From the NCBI GenBank assembly GCA_029555025.1, contig JAKPTZ010000051.1, positions 62,001 to 126,000 of the forward strand: DNA of 64,000 bases. Reading direction: 5' to 3'. A model generated the notes under the pieces. It did no database searches, was not told the origin of the DNA, and was given only the letters and a program-made list of their open reading frames with translations. Shown here one piece after another: positions 35,435 through 45,393 of the stretch (position 1 is the stretch's first letter; every line of letters starts with the position of its first letter). This DNA comes from Deltaproteobacteria bacterium (GTDB taxonomy: Bacteria > Myxococcota_A > UBA9042 > DTJE01). The position numbers and the translations under genes were made by a program.

Positions 35435-37462
35435 TCAGCCTTCAACAGGAACACTGGAGACCTCGGTCGAATCGTCCGCCGCAGGGATGGTCGCGCCGGC
35501 GGGGCTTCCGTCCGGCAGGTCAATCCTGATAAGCGGCGAGCCGGACTTCACGTTGCCGGCATCGACGTTTTCATACACGCCGGTCACGACCGTGCGGCCT
35601 TCGGAATTGAAGCCGAGCACCACGATGAACCTGGCAAGCCTGTCAACAAGGGCATCCACGCAGGCCGCATCCACGCCGGGACTGGCGAACTGGATCATCA
35701 GCTTCAACCGGTTCAGGCAGTCCTCGGCCGACGACGAGACGATGCTGACAAGCAAGCCGTCGAAACCGCCAAGGCCAAGTTCCTGCAGCAGACCGGCGTC
35801 CGAGCTTTCAACGCCGTTCATAACGATGTAGTCGGGCAGCACGCGGCTGATGATCTGGGCGGCGCCCGAGGACGCCTGGGCAAGTGCGTTCCGCCTGATG
35901 GAAACCAGGTTCGGCAGGTTGATGTCGATGTCGCGACGGCCGCCAAGGGCAAGAACGCGGGACTCGGCTCCGACCATCATCGCCAGGGAATTCGTGATCA
36001 CGCAACGCGTGGTGTATGGCGGGCCACAGACGATGATGTTTCCGCGTGCCTCGACAGCGGCCTTCAAAGCCTGGATGGTCTTTTCGGAAAGCCCCGCCGA
36101 TTCCTTCAGTTGCAGTTCGGTCATCGCGGCGGCCATCGGGCGCTCGATGACTATAATCCTTCCCTGATCAATGAACGGCGCGCCAAGTATCTGAAGTGTC
36201 GAACCGTCGGGCAGACGGCCTTCGACCAGCGGCTGCGACAACGCCTGGGAACCGATCCCGGCCAGCGAACACAGCTTGACTGCCACGCGATTGAAAGTGT
36301 TGAAGTTTGAGAATACTTCGTTGATCGTCCTTGAACCTGCGTCCTCGATTACCTGGATGCCTTCAAGTCCGCCGACTATGATCGCCTTGATTGCCGGGTT
36401 GGAAAGAAGTTCCTCGAGTGGGCCCAGGCCGGCAAATTCAAACAACACCTTCTGGGTGATGTCGATCGGGTCAACATCGGCTGGAATCTGGTTTTCGCGG
36501 CGAAGCCTGTCAACAAGGCGCATCACGCCGTCCGACAACTTCTGCCATTCGGCGTCGGTGAAGTCGGCCTTTTCCGGCGGAATGGAGCCGAAGACTTCCC
36601 GACCGGCCAGTTCTGAAAGCGCGCGCAGTGCCGCGTGGCCATCCTTGCCGCCCGAGTATCCAAGCCTTCTGGCAAGACCGCTGACCGCGGTGGCCGGATC
36701 GACCGCGACTGGAATGGGTTCCGGCTGGACTGCCGCTGCGGGAACAGGGGCGGGTGCCGGAACAGGCGCCGCGGGAGCGACCGGGGCAGCCGCGGGGGCC
36801 GGCGCGGGTGCGGGGGCCGGCGCAGGTGCAGGGGCAGGACGCGGTGCGGGCGCCGGCTTCGGCACTTCAACCACTTTCGGGGGCGGTGCAACCGGCTGAA
36901 CCGGTTCAACCTGGGGCTGTATCGGCGCAACGGGCTCCTCAATTTCGACTTCCACCTCGAACTCGGTCGCGGCCGAAGGCTCCTGTGGCATGTCCGGAAG
37001 CTGATCCAGGACGGAATCGCCCGGAAGCGGCGGCATTTCCATCAAATCGGATGCGACATCGGCCGCCGCCGACGGGGAAGCGATGTCAAAAGCCGGCATC
37101 GCGATGGTTGCGCCGCGGGCTTCCGCCTGTTCAGGCTCGGGCTGAACCTCGACCGACTGTCCGGCATCAGGCTCGACCTGCGTGACCTGAAGCACATAGT
37201 CACCGATATAGACCCGATCCTCGACCACAAGCTCCCTTGGGGACGAAATGCGGCGCCCGTTGACGTACGACCCGTTGGTGCTCTTCAAATCCTCGAAGAC
37301 GATATGGCCGTCCGCCAGCCTGATTACGGCGTGACGCTTCGACACGTTCGGCTTCGGAAGCACGATTCCATTGTTCTGAACGCGACCGATGAAAACTTCG
37401 TCGGAAGCGAAAAACCACTCCTTCTCGGTACCGCCCTTCTCGATGACCGTTACCTTAAGCAT
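35435..37462 (-). CDS. FHA domain fused to a degenerate CpaF/VirB11-type ATPase
   Basis: 675 residues. ATG 37462 after GGGGA. Residues 1-100 are an FHA domain (FIGRVQNNGIVL, NVSKRHAVI, STNGSYVNG). A long Pro/Ala-rich flexible linker follows (about 150-270). The C-terminal 370 residues match the CpaF/TadA secretion ATPase in layout (PLVEGRLPDGSTLQILGAPF, IIVIERP). However, the Walker A is GPPYTTRC (residues 480-487) and lacks Gly-Lys-Thr; the Walker B region reads DYIVMNGVESSD without the catalytic Glu of GEVRG; and the His-box position is GLLVSIVSSSAED with no His. All three catalytic motifs are gone while the fold-defining sequence is kept, so it is a pseudo-ATPase, perhaps a scaffold or a partner for an active ATPase elsewhere. 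Confidence 0.85.
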   Translation of the reverse strand: MLKVTVIEKGGTEKEWFFASDEVFIGRVQNNGIVLPKPNVSKRHAVIRLADGHIVFEDLKSTNGSYVNGRRISSPRELVVEDRVYIGDYVLQVTQVEPDAGQSVEVQPEPEQAEARGATIAMPAFDIASPSAAADVASDLMEMPPLPGDSVLDQLPDMPQEPSAATEFEVEVEIEEPVAPIQPQVEPVQPVAPPPKVVEVPKPAPAPRPAPAPAPAPAPAPAPAAAPVAPAAPVPAPAPVPAAAVQPEPIPVAVDPATAVSGLARRLGYSGGKDGHAALRALSELAGREVFGSIPPEKADFTDAEWQKLSDGVMRLVDRLRRENQIPADVDPIDITQKVLFEFAGLGPLEELLSNPAIKAIIVGGLEGIQVIEDAGSRTINEVFSNFNTFNRVAVKLCSLAGIGSQALSQPLVEGRLPDGSTLQILGAPFIDQGRIIVIERPMAAAMTELQLKESAGLSEKTIQALKAAVEARGNIIVCGPPYTTRCVITNSLAMMVGAESRVLALGGRRDIDINLPNLVSIRRNALAQASSGAAQIISRVLPDYIVMNGVESSDAGLLQELGLGGFDGLLVSIVSSSAEDCLNRLKLMIQFASPGVDAACVDALVDRLARFIVVLGFNSEGRTVVTGVYENVDAGNVKSGSPLIRIDLPDGSPAGATIPAADDSTEVSSVPVEG

Positions 37463-37598
37463 TGGAGTCCCCGGTTTAATGCCGTTGCTGATTTTTCCAA
37501 AGCCGGGGGTACATGTCAAACTGAAAGCCGGTACAATCGACACCCGGAAGAATATATATCGGCTGAAAAGTACCGATAAATTTTAAGGGACATCCGTT

Positions 37599-38690
37599 TT
37601 GGCATTTCGAAACCAGAAAACCGACCGAATCAGGCGCCTTGCGCAGTGCGTCAATCTGGCGATCCTGGCGCTTGTTCTGACAGCCTGCTCGCCGAAAATG
37701 ACCCAGTTGACGATGGAACCGCTGGAATTCGCCGGGATCCGGACTGCGGACGGCGTCAAGGTCCAGACAATGGATCCGGAACTCCTTTTCAACGACGGGG
37801 CCGAAGCCTTCAAGGCCGGTGATTTTGATCAGGCCGCCAGGTTCTTCTCGGTGGTGTGTGAAAGATTCCCCGACTCCAGCTTCGGGCCGCCTGCCCTTTT
37901 CAACCTGGGGCTGGCAAGGCTTCGCCACGGCCGCCCGGCTGACGCCGCAACAGCCTTCAGGCGCTTTCTGGAAAAGTTTCCCGGAGAGGGTGATATTGAA
38001 CAGGTGCGACTCCGCCTTGCCGAAGCCCTTCTGGAGTCAGGAGACTGGGCCGCCGCCGAATCGGTTCTCGGGGCAATGATGGTCGCGGCCGCGCCTCGAC
38101 CGGCCGTCGAGCTGGAAATCCGCGCCGGCCTGGCGCGAGCGCTTCGCAAGCAGGGACGCCTGAAGGAATCCATGGACCAGGTCGATGCCGCCATGCAGGT
38201 CTATGACAGGCACCTTGTCGATCCCGACATCAAGGGAAACTTCCATGCCGCAATGGCATCCTTTGAAGGCGGGGAGGTCTGGCACGACCTGTTTGCCTCG
38301 ATCAAGTTCATCCTTCCCAAGGATCGGATGGAAAAGGATCTTTCCGACAAGGGAACGATGTTCATCAAGGCCCAGGCGGGCTACATGCGGACGGTGCGCG
38401 TCGGCAACATATTCTGGGCCTCGAAGGCCGGCGTCCGCATCGGGCAGCTATACGAGGAATTTTACGACGACATCATGAAGGCCGAGGTTCCGCCCGAACT
38501 TGACGATCACCAGCTTGGGCAGTACATGGCCGAGCTTCGGCGCCAGGCACGCCCTCTTCTGTCCAAGTCGATTGAACTGTATGAGCGCAACATGAAGGTT
38601 GCCCGTTCCTACGGGGCGAAGGACGAATGGTTCGCCGACATGAAGGCCCGCCTTGACCGCCTGAAGGAACTGCTGAAAGGCATCGAATAG
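37599..38690 (+). CDS. TPR lipoprotein, BamD/YbgF-like repeats
   Basis: 363 residues from TTG 37599 with AAGGGA about 10 bases upstream. The signal peptide ends in the lipobox LVLTACSPK (Cys at about residue 30). TPR units follow: LLFNDGAEAFKAGDFDQAARFF, ALFNLGLARLRHGRPADAATAF, LRLAEALLESGDWAAAESVL. The repeats up to about residue 200 look like those of outer-membrane assembly lipoproteins; the C-terminal 150 residues are helical and unrecognised. Divergent from the FHA-pseudo-CpaF gene over a 136-base region, which may place them under joint control. Role: inferred envelope scaffold. Confidence 0.8.
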   Translation: MAFRNQKTDRIRRLAQCVNLAILALVLTACSPKMTQLTMEPLEFAGIRTADGVKVQTMDPELLFNDGAEAFKAGDFDQAARFFSVVCERFPDSSFGPPALFNLGLARLRHGRPADAATAFRRFLEKFPGEGDIEQVRLRLAEALLESGDWAAAESVLGAMMVAAAPRPAVELEIRAGLARALRKQGRLKESMDQVDAAMQVYDRHLVDPDIKGNFHAAMASFEGGEVWHDLFASIKFILPKDRMEKDLSDKGTMFIKAQAGYMRTVRVGNIFWASKAGVRIGQLYEEFYDDIMKAEVPPELDDHQLGQYMAELRRQARPLLSKSIELYERNMKVARSYGAKDEWFADMKARLDRLKELLKGIE

Positions 38691-38756
38691 GATCCACCGG
38701 ATCAGACCGCGCAGCCACCCGCCACGGATGGTACAGTACGATTGAATCAAGATGGT

Positions 38757-39617
38757 TCAAGATTTCCGGCAGTGCTCCCGGACGACCCGGATTTCGGGGC
38801 CGACGCCGTTTCGCGGCGCGGTGGACAGGCAGAAGCATTCCGGGTGGGACAGGCCGCTGGCCGACTTGAAATCCTCGATGGCGCAGGCCGGGGTATTGTG
38901 ATCATCGCTCAGATGCATCAACGTTACGACTGACGGCTTGCGGGCGCTGAGATTGTAGACGCGGCCGATAAACCGGCCCGCGTCGATGTTACCAAGGTGG
39001 CCGGTCGCCGACTGCACGCGGTGGCGATCCCGCAATCCCCTGGCGCTGTGACGCAGCATGTTTTCGTTATAGTTGGACTCGATGAATATGGCGTCGGCAT
39101 CCATGAAGTGACCGATCAGGTCGTCTCCCGTCCGACCGATATCGGTGGCGACGGTCACCTTCGGGAACTCCATCCCGGCCGGCCGCAGGACGAAGCCCAT
39201 CGTCGGCACGTCGTGTGGCACGAAGAACGTCGTCACGTCGATATCCCCGATGACTATCCTGGTACCGGGCGCGAGAACCTGCAGGACGCCGTGATCCGGC
39301 AGACGGCCGGTCTTGTTGACCATCATTTCGGTGGCCTTGTTCAGCGTGTCAATCTGGCCCAGGATCGGAATGCCCATGTCGCAGCAGAACTTCAGCCCGG
39401 CAAAAGCCAGGTGATCGCAATGGCCGTGGCTGATCAACGCGGCCCTGATCTGAAGCGGTTCAACACCGCATTCGGCCAGCCGTTCCCGAATCAATCGCTG
39501 GGATCCAAGGCCGGCATCGATAAGGATGGTGGTCGAACCGGATCGGACCACGGCCATGTTGCCGCATGAACCGCTTCCAAGCGTCCTGAATGAGAGTTCC
39601 GCGTTCACGGTATTCAC
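38757..39617 (-). CDS. WalJ/YycJ-like metallo-beta-lactamase-fold hydrolase
   Basis: 286 residues. GTG 39617 is chosen because it overlaps the truB stop as GTGA; a longer reading from GTG 39638 is possible. Starts FRTLGSGSCGNMAVV, ILIDAGLG, and the metal motif SHGHCDHL, all typical of the YycJ (WalJ) group, with later metal ligands at TGHLGNIDAGRF and LMHLSDDHN. The family acts on DNA as a 5' exonuclease-like enzyme in Gram-positives. Its place at the end of the nusA-infB-truB operon is unusual for the family and suggests a nucleic-acid role, but this is inference. Confidence 0.82.
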   Translation of the reverse strand: MNTVNAELSFRTLGSGSCGNMAVVRSGSTTILIDAGLGSQRLIRERLAECGVEPLQIRAALISHGHCDHLAFAGLKFCCDMGIPILGQIDTLNKATEMMVNKTGRLPDHGVLQVLAPGTRIVIGDIDVTTFFVPHDVPTMGFVLRPAGMEFPKVTVATDIGRTGDDLIGHFMDADAIFIESNYNENMLRHSARGLRDRHRVQSATGHLGNIDAGRFIGRVYNLSARKPSVVTLMHLSDDHNTPACAIEDFKSASGLSHPECFCLSTAPRNGVGPEIRVVREHCRKS

Positions 39618-40297
39618 CGAAAATTCTGCAGCCGCCACAGGGGCCAGGCGTCAGACACGTTGTAGGGGCCAACGACCGTTCGACGCAATGCAACCAGGTG
39701 CGCCGGACAGCCGAGCGCCCGACCGATGTCACGTCCCAGGGATCGCATGTAGGCGCCCTTCCCGCACTTTACGACAAAAACGGCGTCCGGGCCGATCATT
39801 TCGACGAAATCGATCGAATCAATCCGAACCGGCCTGGCATCGGCCGCGACCGGGTTTCCCTGCCTGGCGTACCAGTAAAGCGGCTTGCCGTGAAGCTTCA
39901 GCGCTGAAAACACTGGGGGCTCCTGCATTATCGAACCGGTAAAGAGCTTCAGCGCGTCCAGGATCGCGCCCGTGGATGGGACGATTCCGCGGGGAAGATC
40001 CAGCGGCACGCCGGTCAGATCGCACGAATCAGTTTCGCAGGCAAAACGAACCGTCATCACGTATTCCTTGTCGCCTTGCAGGAGTTCGTCGGCCTGGCGC
40101 GTGAACTCGCGTCCGACCATTACCGGGAGCAGGCCGGAAGCAAACGGGTCAAGCGTGCCGCCGTGACCGGTTCGGCTTACGTGCATCAGCCGCTTGACGA
40201 TGGAAACAACCCTGGTGGATGTGATACCGACAGGTTTATCGACCAGTATCAGGCATGGAGGAACCGGAAGGGTCGCGAATCTTTCGTCGTCAGTCAT
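39614..40297 (-). CDS. truB: tRNA pseudouridine(55) synthase
   Basis: About 227 residues. ATG 40297 forms an 8-base overlap with the rbfA stop (ATGACTGA), so it is preferred over an ATG 30 bases upstream. Signature LILVDKPVGITS and the catalytic Asp in TGHGGTLDPFASGLLPV. Makes Psi55 in the T loop of tRNAs. Sits directly after rbfA, as in most bacteria. The PUA domain at the C-terminus is short or missing: the protein ends soon after GKGAYMRSLGRDIG and LRRTVVGPYNV, which is the minimal form seen in several phyla. Confidence 0.95.
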   Translation of the reverse strand: MTDDERFATLPVPPCLILVDKPVGITSTRVVSIVKRLMHVSRTGHGGTLDPFASGLLPVMVGREFTRQADELLQGDKEYVMTVRFACETDSCDLTGVPLDLPRGIVPSTGAILDALKLFTGSIMQEPPVFSALKLHGKPLYWYARQGNPVAADARPVRIDSIDFVEMIGPDAVFVVKCGKGAYMRSLGRDIGRALGCPAHLVALRRTVVGPYNVSDAWPLWRLQNFR

Positions 40298-40709
40298 CTT
40301 TTCCGTCAAAGGCATTGTCCCGGTCAAATCCTTCGTCGGCGGCGACCTGATCCATGGTTCTGCCGCCGGAAAGGTCCTTCAGAAGGGACTCGATCCTGGC
40401 GCCCTTGTCGGGAACGTCGTCGTAATGAAAAACCAGTTCGGGGGTCTTGAACAGGTTCAACTGGGTCGCCAGCCGGGTTCGAAGGAACCCCGCGGCCTTG
40501 CGAAGGGCACGAAGCATCTGCTTGCGCGCTTCCGGGTCATCCTGCATGCACCTGACATTTATGCGCGCCAGCGAGAAATCGGCCGATACCTTGACGTGCG
40601 TCACTATTGCCTTCGACGCATCCGGATCCCGAACCTCGTTAAGCAGGATGGTGGAAATGGCCTCGCGAATCACGCTGCTTGCCCTGTCGGTTCTCTTGTA
40701 CGGCTGCAT
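40290..40709 (-). CDS. rbfA: 30S ribosome-binding factor
   Basis: 139 residues. KH-type fold protein that assists maturation of the 16S 5' end. Recognisable by ISTILLNEVRDPDASKAIVT and the block VSADFSLARINVRCM. Lies between the DUF503 gene and truB in the standard order. Confidence 0.93.
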   Translation of the reverse strand: MQPYKRTDRASSVIREAISTILLNEVRDPDASKAIVTHVKVSADFSLARINVRCMQDDPEARKQMLRALRKAAGFLRTRLATQLNLFKTPELVFHYDDVPDKGARIESLLKDLSGGRTMDQVAADEGFDRDNAFDGKDD

Positions 40710-40720
40710 CGCGCACCTGA

Positions 40721-41008
40721 CTATAAATGAATCAACTCAACCGAATAATCTTCAATTTCCGCCAGATACAGTTCCTGGATGAATGTCACGGCCTTGTCGA
40801 TAACCGAATTGACCACGCAGTGATCGCTTCCGACAGCGGCCATCGCCAGCACGGCGGTTCCCGGGACGTCCTCATCAACCAGTTCGGCAAGACACACGTT
40901 GAAAGACGCGCGCGTCCTTCCAATAATCTTCTTCACGACGCTGCGCTTCGTGTCGGCCCACTCCGATTCGGGAATGGCGACCGTGATCCTGCAGACTCCG
41001 ACGACCAT
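40721..41008 (-). CDS. DUF503/YlxP-like small protein
   Basis: 95 residues. Starts MVVGVCRITVAIPES, then SVVKKIIGRTRASFNVCLAEL, which fits the DUF503 (YlxP-like) family found between infB and rbfA in many bacteria. The function is not established; a role in ribosome maturation is assumed from gene order. Confidence 0.9.
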   Translation of the reverse strand: MVVGVCRITVAIPESEWADTKRSVVKKIIGRTRASFNVCLAELVDEDVPGTAVLAMAAVGSDHCVVNSVIDKAVTFIQELYLAEIEDYSVELIHL

Positions 41009-41023
41009 GGCGCACCCCAGTCA

Positions 41024-43657
41024 TCAGGCATTCGGCGAACTGATCGTCTCGCGGACTTCCTCGAACTCGTAGAACTCAAGGATGTCGCCCTGGGCGATGT
41101 CCTCGAATCCATCGACACCGATACCGCATTCAAGCCCGGACTTGACCTCGCGGGCATCGTCCTTGAACCGCTTCAGGCTGAAGAGCTTTCCTTCAAACAC
41201 CTTCTTGCCCTCGCGCATCACATGGACCGTGCAGTTGCGGTTGACGACGCCTTCGAAGACCATCGAACCTGCAATCTTGCCGACCTTGGACACAGCGAAG
41301 ACCTGGCGGACTTCGGCCTTTCCAATCAGCTTGGCCACCAGCTTCGGGGCAAGCAGACCTTCCATCGCCTTCTTCAGGTCGTCGATAACGTCGTATATGA
41401 CCGAGTACCGCTTGATATCGACCTTTTCCTGGTCGGCCAGGCTGCGGGCCTTCGGATCGACGTTGACGTTGAAACCCACGATAACGGCGTTTGCCGCGAT
41501 TGCCAGGTTGACGTCGGATTCAGCCACGTTGCCGACCGCCTGATGGATAATCTTCAACGTGATCATCGGGTGCTTCAACTTCAGAACCGAATCGACCAGC
41601 GGGGCCATCGATCCCTGGACGTCTGCCTTGACGATGACCTTCAGATCCTTCACGTCGCCGGACTGAACCATGTTGAACAGGTCTTCGAGGCTGACACGGG
41701 AAGCGCCGACGGCGGCCCTTGCCTTGCGGTTGGTCTCGATCTGGAAATCGGCGATTTCGCGCGCCTTCTTTTCATCGGCCACGACGGCGAACACATCGCC
41801 GGCATCCGGCACGGTATCGAGACCGGCCACCCTGACCGGAGTCGCGGGACCGGCTTCCTCGAGCGTTCTTCCCTTGTCGTCAACCATCAGTCGGACGCGA
41901 CCGTGTGCCATTCCGGAAACCACCGCATCGCCGACGCGCAGCGTACCGGACTGAACCAGAACCGTCGCAACCGGTCCCAGCGCCCTGTCGAGCTGGGATT
42001 CCAGGACAACGCCGCGGGCCGGTTTGTTCGGGTTCGCCTTCAGTTCCATCACTTCGGACTGAAGAAGGATCATCTCCTTCAACCTGTCGACGCCGATATT
42101 CTTCTTGGCGGAAATCTCGCAGATGATCGTGTCGCCGCCCCACTCCTCCGAAATCAAGCCTTCCTGGGCCAGTTCCTGCTTGGTCTTGTCCAGATTTGCG
42201 TCCGGCTTGTCGATCTTGTTGATCGCGACGATTATCGGAGCGCCCGACTCACGTGCGTGGGCGATGGCTTCCTTCGTCTGGGCCATGACGCCGTCGTCGG
42301 CCGCGACCATCAGAATGACGATGTCGGTCGCGGAAGCACCGCGTGCCCGCATCGCGGTAAATGCTTCGTGGCCGGGGGTGTCCAGGAAGACGATGTCGCC
42401 CCCGTCGGTCTTGACCTTGTAAGCGCCGATATGCTGGGTGATGCCGCCGGCCTCGTGATCGGCGACGTCGGCATTCCGAATCTGGTCAAGCAACGTGGTC
42501 TTGCCGTGGTCAACGTGACCCATGACAGTAATAACCGGCGGACGCGGACGCAGGTCCTCGGGGTTGTCCTCGATTTCGCGAAGCTGTTCATCCAGGCAGA
42601 ACCCGGTCTTCTCGACCGTGAACCCGAAATCGTTGGCAAGCAGCGAAGCCGTCTCGAAATCAATGGCCTGGTTGACCGAGGCCATGATTCCAAGGCCCAT
42701 CAGCTTGCGGACCAGTTCCGTCGCCTTCTGGCTCATGCGATGGGCCAGTTCGGCCACCGTGATCTCGTCGCACTCGACCTTGATGTTACGCTTGACCTGG
42801 CTGGGCATAGTGACCTGCGTCTTCATCGCCCTGCCGCGGCGCTGAGGCTTCGGAGCCTTTCGCCGATTCTGGTTTCGCTGCTCGAAATGATCCGATTCGT
42901 CCTCGGCGCCGTACGAAAAGTCCTGAAGGGTAATAACGCCACGACGACGGTCGAAAACCAGTTTCTTGCCGCCCTTGGCCTTTGCATCATCCTTGTCAAC
43001 AACCTGGCTGGCCTTCGGGACGTCTTCGTCCTTGCGTGGCTTCTGCTTGCCCTTTCTCTGCGACTCTTCCTTTTCGCGCGCCGCCGTTTCGGCCGCCGTT
43101 TCCGGACGGGCATCCGCGGGAGCACCAGATCGCACGGCGGCGGTCTTGACGCCGGCCTCGGGCGGTACATCCGACGCCGCATCGATCGCGCGCTCCTGCG
43201 ACGGAGCCTCGACCGAAACGGGCGTAACCACATCTACAACCGCCGGTTCGACAACGGCTGCCTCGACTTTTGCCTCGGGCACATCCCCCGTAACGGCTCC
43301 CTCGGCCACGACAGGCTGTTCGGCCGCGACCTCGGCGACCACCGGCTCGGTTGCCGCGGTCTCGGAAACCGGAACAGGAGCCGCGGGGGCGGCATCTTCC
43401 GGCTTGGGGGCTTCCCCCTGACCAGGCGCGGCGACGGCACCGGCACGACGACGAACGATGCGCCCACCGTCCATCCTCTTGACCTGAACCTCACCCTCTT
43501 TCTGGATCGCGAAAAGCTTCCTGATCCGATCCTCCTGCTCCCTGGTCAAGGGGGCAAGATGATCCTTCAGGATCTCGCCGGAATCCCGCAGCTTCTTCAG
43601 CACGTCGGCGGATTCGACGCCCAGTTCCTTCGCGACCTCATAGACGCGTCTGCCCAT
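41024..43657 (-). CDS. infB: translation initiation factor IF-2
   Basis: 877 residues. GTPase that places fMet-tRNA on the 30S subunit. The N-terminal IF2_N helix ([20 protein letters not shown]) is followed by a Pro/Ala/Val-rich linker of about 240 residues. The G domain has [14 protein letters not shown] (G1), GGITQHIGA (G2), DTPGHEAF (G3), NKIDKPDAN (G4) and SAKKNIGVD (G5). The C-terminal domains bind fMet-tRNA. The linker is long and low in complexity, as usual for the gene. Confidence 0.98.
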   Translation of the reverse strand: MGRRVYEVAKELGVESADVLKKLRDSGEILKDHLAPLTREQEDRIRKLFAIQKEGEVQVKRMDGGRIVRRRAGAVAAPGQGEAPKPEDAAPAAPVPVSETAATEPVVAEVAAEQPVVAEGAVTGDVPEAKVEAAVVEPAVVDVVTPVSVEAPSQERAIDAASDVPPEAGVKTAAVRSGAPADARPETAAETAAREKEESQRKGKQKPRKDEDVPKASQVVDKDDAKAKGGKKLVFDRRRGVITLQDFSYGAEDESDHFEQRNQNRRKAPKPQRRGRAMKTQVTMPSQVKRNIKVECDEITVAELAHRMSQKATELVRKLMGLGIMASVNQAIDFETASLLANDFGFTVEKTGFCLDEQLREIEDNPEDLRPRPPVITVMGHVDHGKTTLLDQIRNADVADHEAGGITQHIGAYKVKTDGGDIVFLDTPGHEAFTAMRARGASATDIVILMVAADDGVMAQTKEAIAHARESGAPIIVAINKIDKPDANLDKTKQELAQEGLISEEWGGDTIICEISAKKNIGVDRLKEMILLQSEVMELKANPNKPARGVVLESQLDRALGPVATVLVQSGTLRVGDAVVSGMAHGRVRLMVDDKGRTLEEAGPATPVRVAGLDTVPDAGDVFAVVADEKKAREIADFQIETNRKARAAVGASRVSLEDLFNMVQSGDVKDLKVIVKADVQGSMAPLVDSVLKLKHPMITLKIIHQAVGNVAESDVNLAIAANAVIVGFNVNVDPKARSLADQEKVDIKRYSVIYDVIDDLKKAMEGLLAPKLVAKLIGKAEVRQVFAVSKVGKIAGSMVFEGVVNRNCTVHVMREGKKVFEGKLFSLKRFKDDAREVKSGLECGIGVDGFEDIAQGDILEFYEFEEVRETISSPNA

Positions 43658-43666
43658 ACGGAAACC

Positions 43667-43939
43667 TCACTTCAAAGCTTCCCCCAGCCGGGCAAGAACC
43701 GCTTCGCGATCCGGCCCCGGAGGAACTCTCAGCGCGCGTGCCAGATGCCCGCGCAGAACGGCTCTTTTCAAACATTCGGGGTTGCGGCACACATAAGCGC
43801 CCCTGCCACCCCTGGCAAGCGCCGTATCGAGTTCGAACGCTCCGTCCGCCCCGATCACGACCCTTGCAAGCTCCGCCCGGTCGCGAAGCTTCCCGCACCC
43901 GACACACTTACGTTCGGGGCGGAAAGGAACATCGGTCAA
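43667..43939 (-). CDS. YlxR-family (DUF448) RNA-binding protein
   Basis: 90 residues. Carries the signature RKCVGCGKLRDRAEL, then GRGAYVCRNPECLKRAV. ATG 43939 overlaps the nusA stop by 4 bases. YlxR binds RNA or nucleoid-linked factors, and its place between nusA and infB is nearly universal in bacteria that have it. Confidence 0.93.
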   Translation of the reverse strand: MTDVPFRPERKCVGCGKLRDRAELARVVIGADGAFELDTALARGGRGAYVCRNPECLKRAVLRGHLARALRVPPGPDREAVLARLGEALK

Positions 43940-45393
43940 ACGGGATCCCCCGCCTCGCCGACGGAAGCTGCCGCGTCACCGGCCACAGGGGATTCCGGCC
44001 CCGCCGATGCCCCGGCATCACCGTTCGAACCATCGGCATCGCCGGCCTTTTCACGACCGGAGACCGACTCGTCCTTAAGGCGCTGCTTCAGTTCGAACGC
44101 CGTCTGCTGAATCGCCTCGGCCTTCTCGCGCCCGATGCCCGGGATCGCGGCCAGTTCATTTTCGTCGGCGTTCAACAGGTTATCCGGCGAATGGTAGCCA
44201 AGCTTGAACAGGTATTCGGCCGTCGATTCGTCAATGCCTTCCAGCTTGACCAGTTCGGTCTTCAGCCTGTCCTTCAGTTCCTGGATCCTCGATTCACCGT
44301 GAATCTCAATATTCCAGTCAAGCAGCTTGCTGGCCAGCTTGACGTTCTGACCGCGACGACCGATTGCCAGCGAAAGCTGGTCATCGGCCACGATCAATTC
44401 GACCTGGTGGTTATTTTCATCAATCAGGACCCTCTGAACGACGGCCGGAGCGATCGCCGCGCACACATACCTGGCCAGGTCAACCGACCACGGAATGATG
44501 TCGATCTTTTCGCCCCGAAGCTCCTGGACAACCGCCTGAACCCTGGAGCCCTTCATGCCGACGCAGGCGCCGACCGGATCCACATCGGAATCGGAAGACG
44601 CGACCGCGACCTTCGTCCTTTCGCCGGCTTCCCGGGCGACCGCCATGATCTTGACGATTCCTTCATAAATTTCGGGAACTTCCTTTTCAAACAGCTTCGT
44701 CACGAAGCGAGGATCGGTTCGCGACAGAATAATCTGATGGCCGCGCGGCTCCTTCGTCACATCCTTCACGAAGGCCTGGACGCGATCGCCGGCACGGTAC
44801 GATTCCCTGGGACACTGTTCGCGCAAGGGAAGAATGGCCTCGGCCTTGCCAAGATCCACGATGACGTTGCCCTTTTCAAACCTGCGCGCAACACCGGTGA
44901 CCAGGTCACCCAGGCGATCCCTGTATTCGTTATAGACCTGGGTCCGCTCAGCTTCCTGAACCTTCTGAAGGACGACGTGCTTGGCGGTCTGGGCGGCGAT
45001 TCGACCAAAGGCGTTGCGGTAGGTCTGAATCTTCAGGATGTCGCCGTGCTTCATGTCCTCTTCGCGGGCCTTGTCCTTGTCCGCTTCAAGGTAAAAAATC
45101 TGGAAACCCAGTTCGTCGCCGGGCTGGGCCTCGGGGTCAACCATCTCCGCCTCGGCGGCAGAAAGCTGCGTCAGGGGGCTGTCAACCTCATCGACGACCG
45201 TCATGTACTGAAACAGTTCCACCTGGCCGACGTCCGGGTTAAAACTTGCTTCCAGCGAACGCTCCTCGCCGAATACCTTGCGGGCGGCCTTCAGGATCGC
45301 CTCTTCAAGGGCCTCGATGAAGACATCCCTGGGGATACCCTTTTCCCGGCTTACAAGATCAATAATTTCGGACCAGTTGGTTTCGGTCGACAT
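43936..45393 (-). CDS. nusA: transcription termination/antitermination protein NusA
   Basis: 485 residues. ATG 45393 follows GGAGG. Domain order is N-terminal (RNA polymerase binding; IPRDVFIEALEEAILKAARK), S1 (YRAGDRVQAFVKDV), KH1 (VGACVGMKGSRVQAVVQEL), KH2 (IGRRGQNVKLASKLL) and a C-terminal helix-hairpin-helix/AR1-like part (LLNADENELAAIPGIGREKA) ending in a Gly/Asp/Ala-rich tail. In most bacteria rimP lies immediately upstream; here the 275 bases before nusA hold none. Confidence 0.97.
   Translation of the reverse strand: MSTETNWSEIIDLVSREKGIPRDVFIEALEEAILKAARKVFGEERSLEASFNPDVGQVELFQYMTVVDEVDSPLTQLSAAEAEMVDPEAQPGDELGFQIFYLEADKDKAREEDMKHGDILKIQTYRNAFGRIAAQTAKHVVLQKVQEAERTQVYNEYRDRLGDLVTGVARRFEKGNVIVDLGKAEAILPLREQCPRESYRAGDRVQAFVKDVTKEPRGHQIILSRTDPRFVTKLFEKEVPEIYEGIVKIMAVAREAGERTKVAVASSDSDVDPVGACVGMKGSRVQAVVQELRGEKIDIIPWSVDLARYVCAAIAPAVVQRVLIDENNHQVELIVADDQLSLAIGRRGQNVKLASKLLDWNIEIHGESRIQELKDRLKTELVKLEGIDESTAEYLFKLGYHSPDNLLNADENELAAIPGIGREKAEAIQQTAFELKQRLKDESVSGREKAGDADGSNGDAGASAGPESPVAGDAAASVGEAGDPV

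Noticed and set aside
36002-36025. Walker A loss in the CpaF-like protein as a simple sequencing error
   Set aside because: The frame stays open and two further catalytic motifs are also changed, so a single error cannot explain it.
40727-44110. A 1127-codon open frame on the plus strand over infB and neighbours
   Set aside because: It crosses four well-identified minus-strand genes and is explained by their G+C-rich codon bias.
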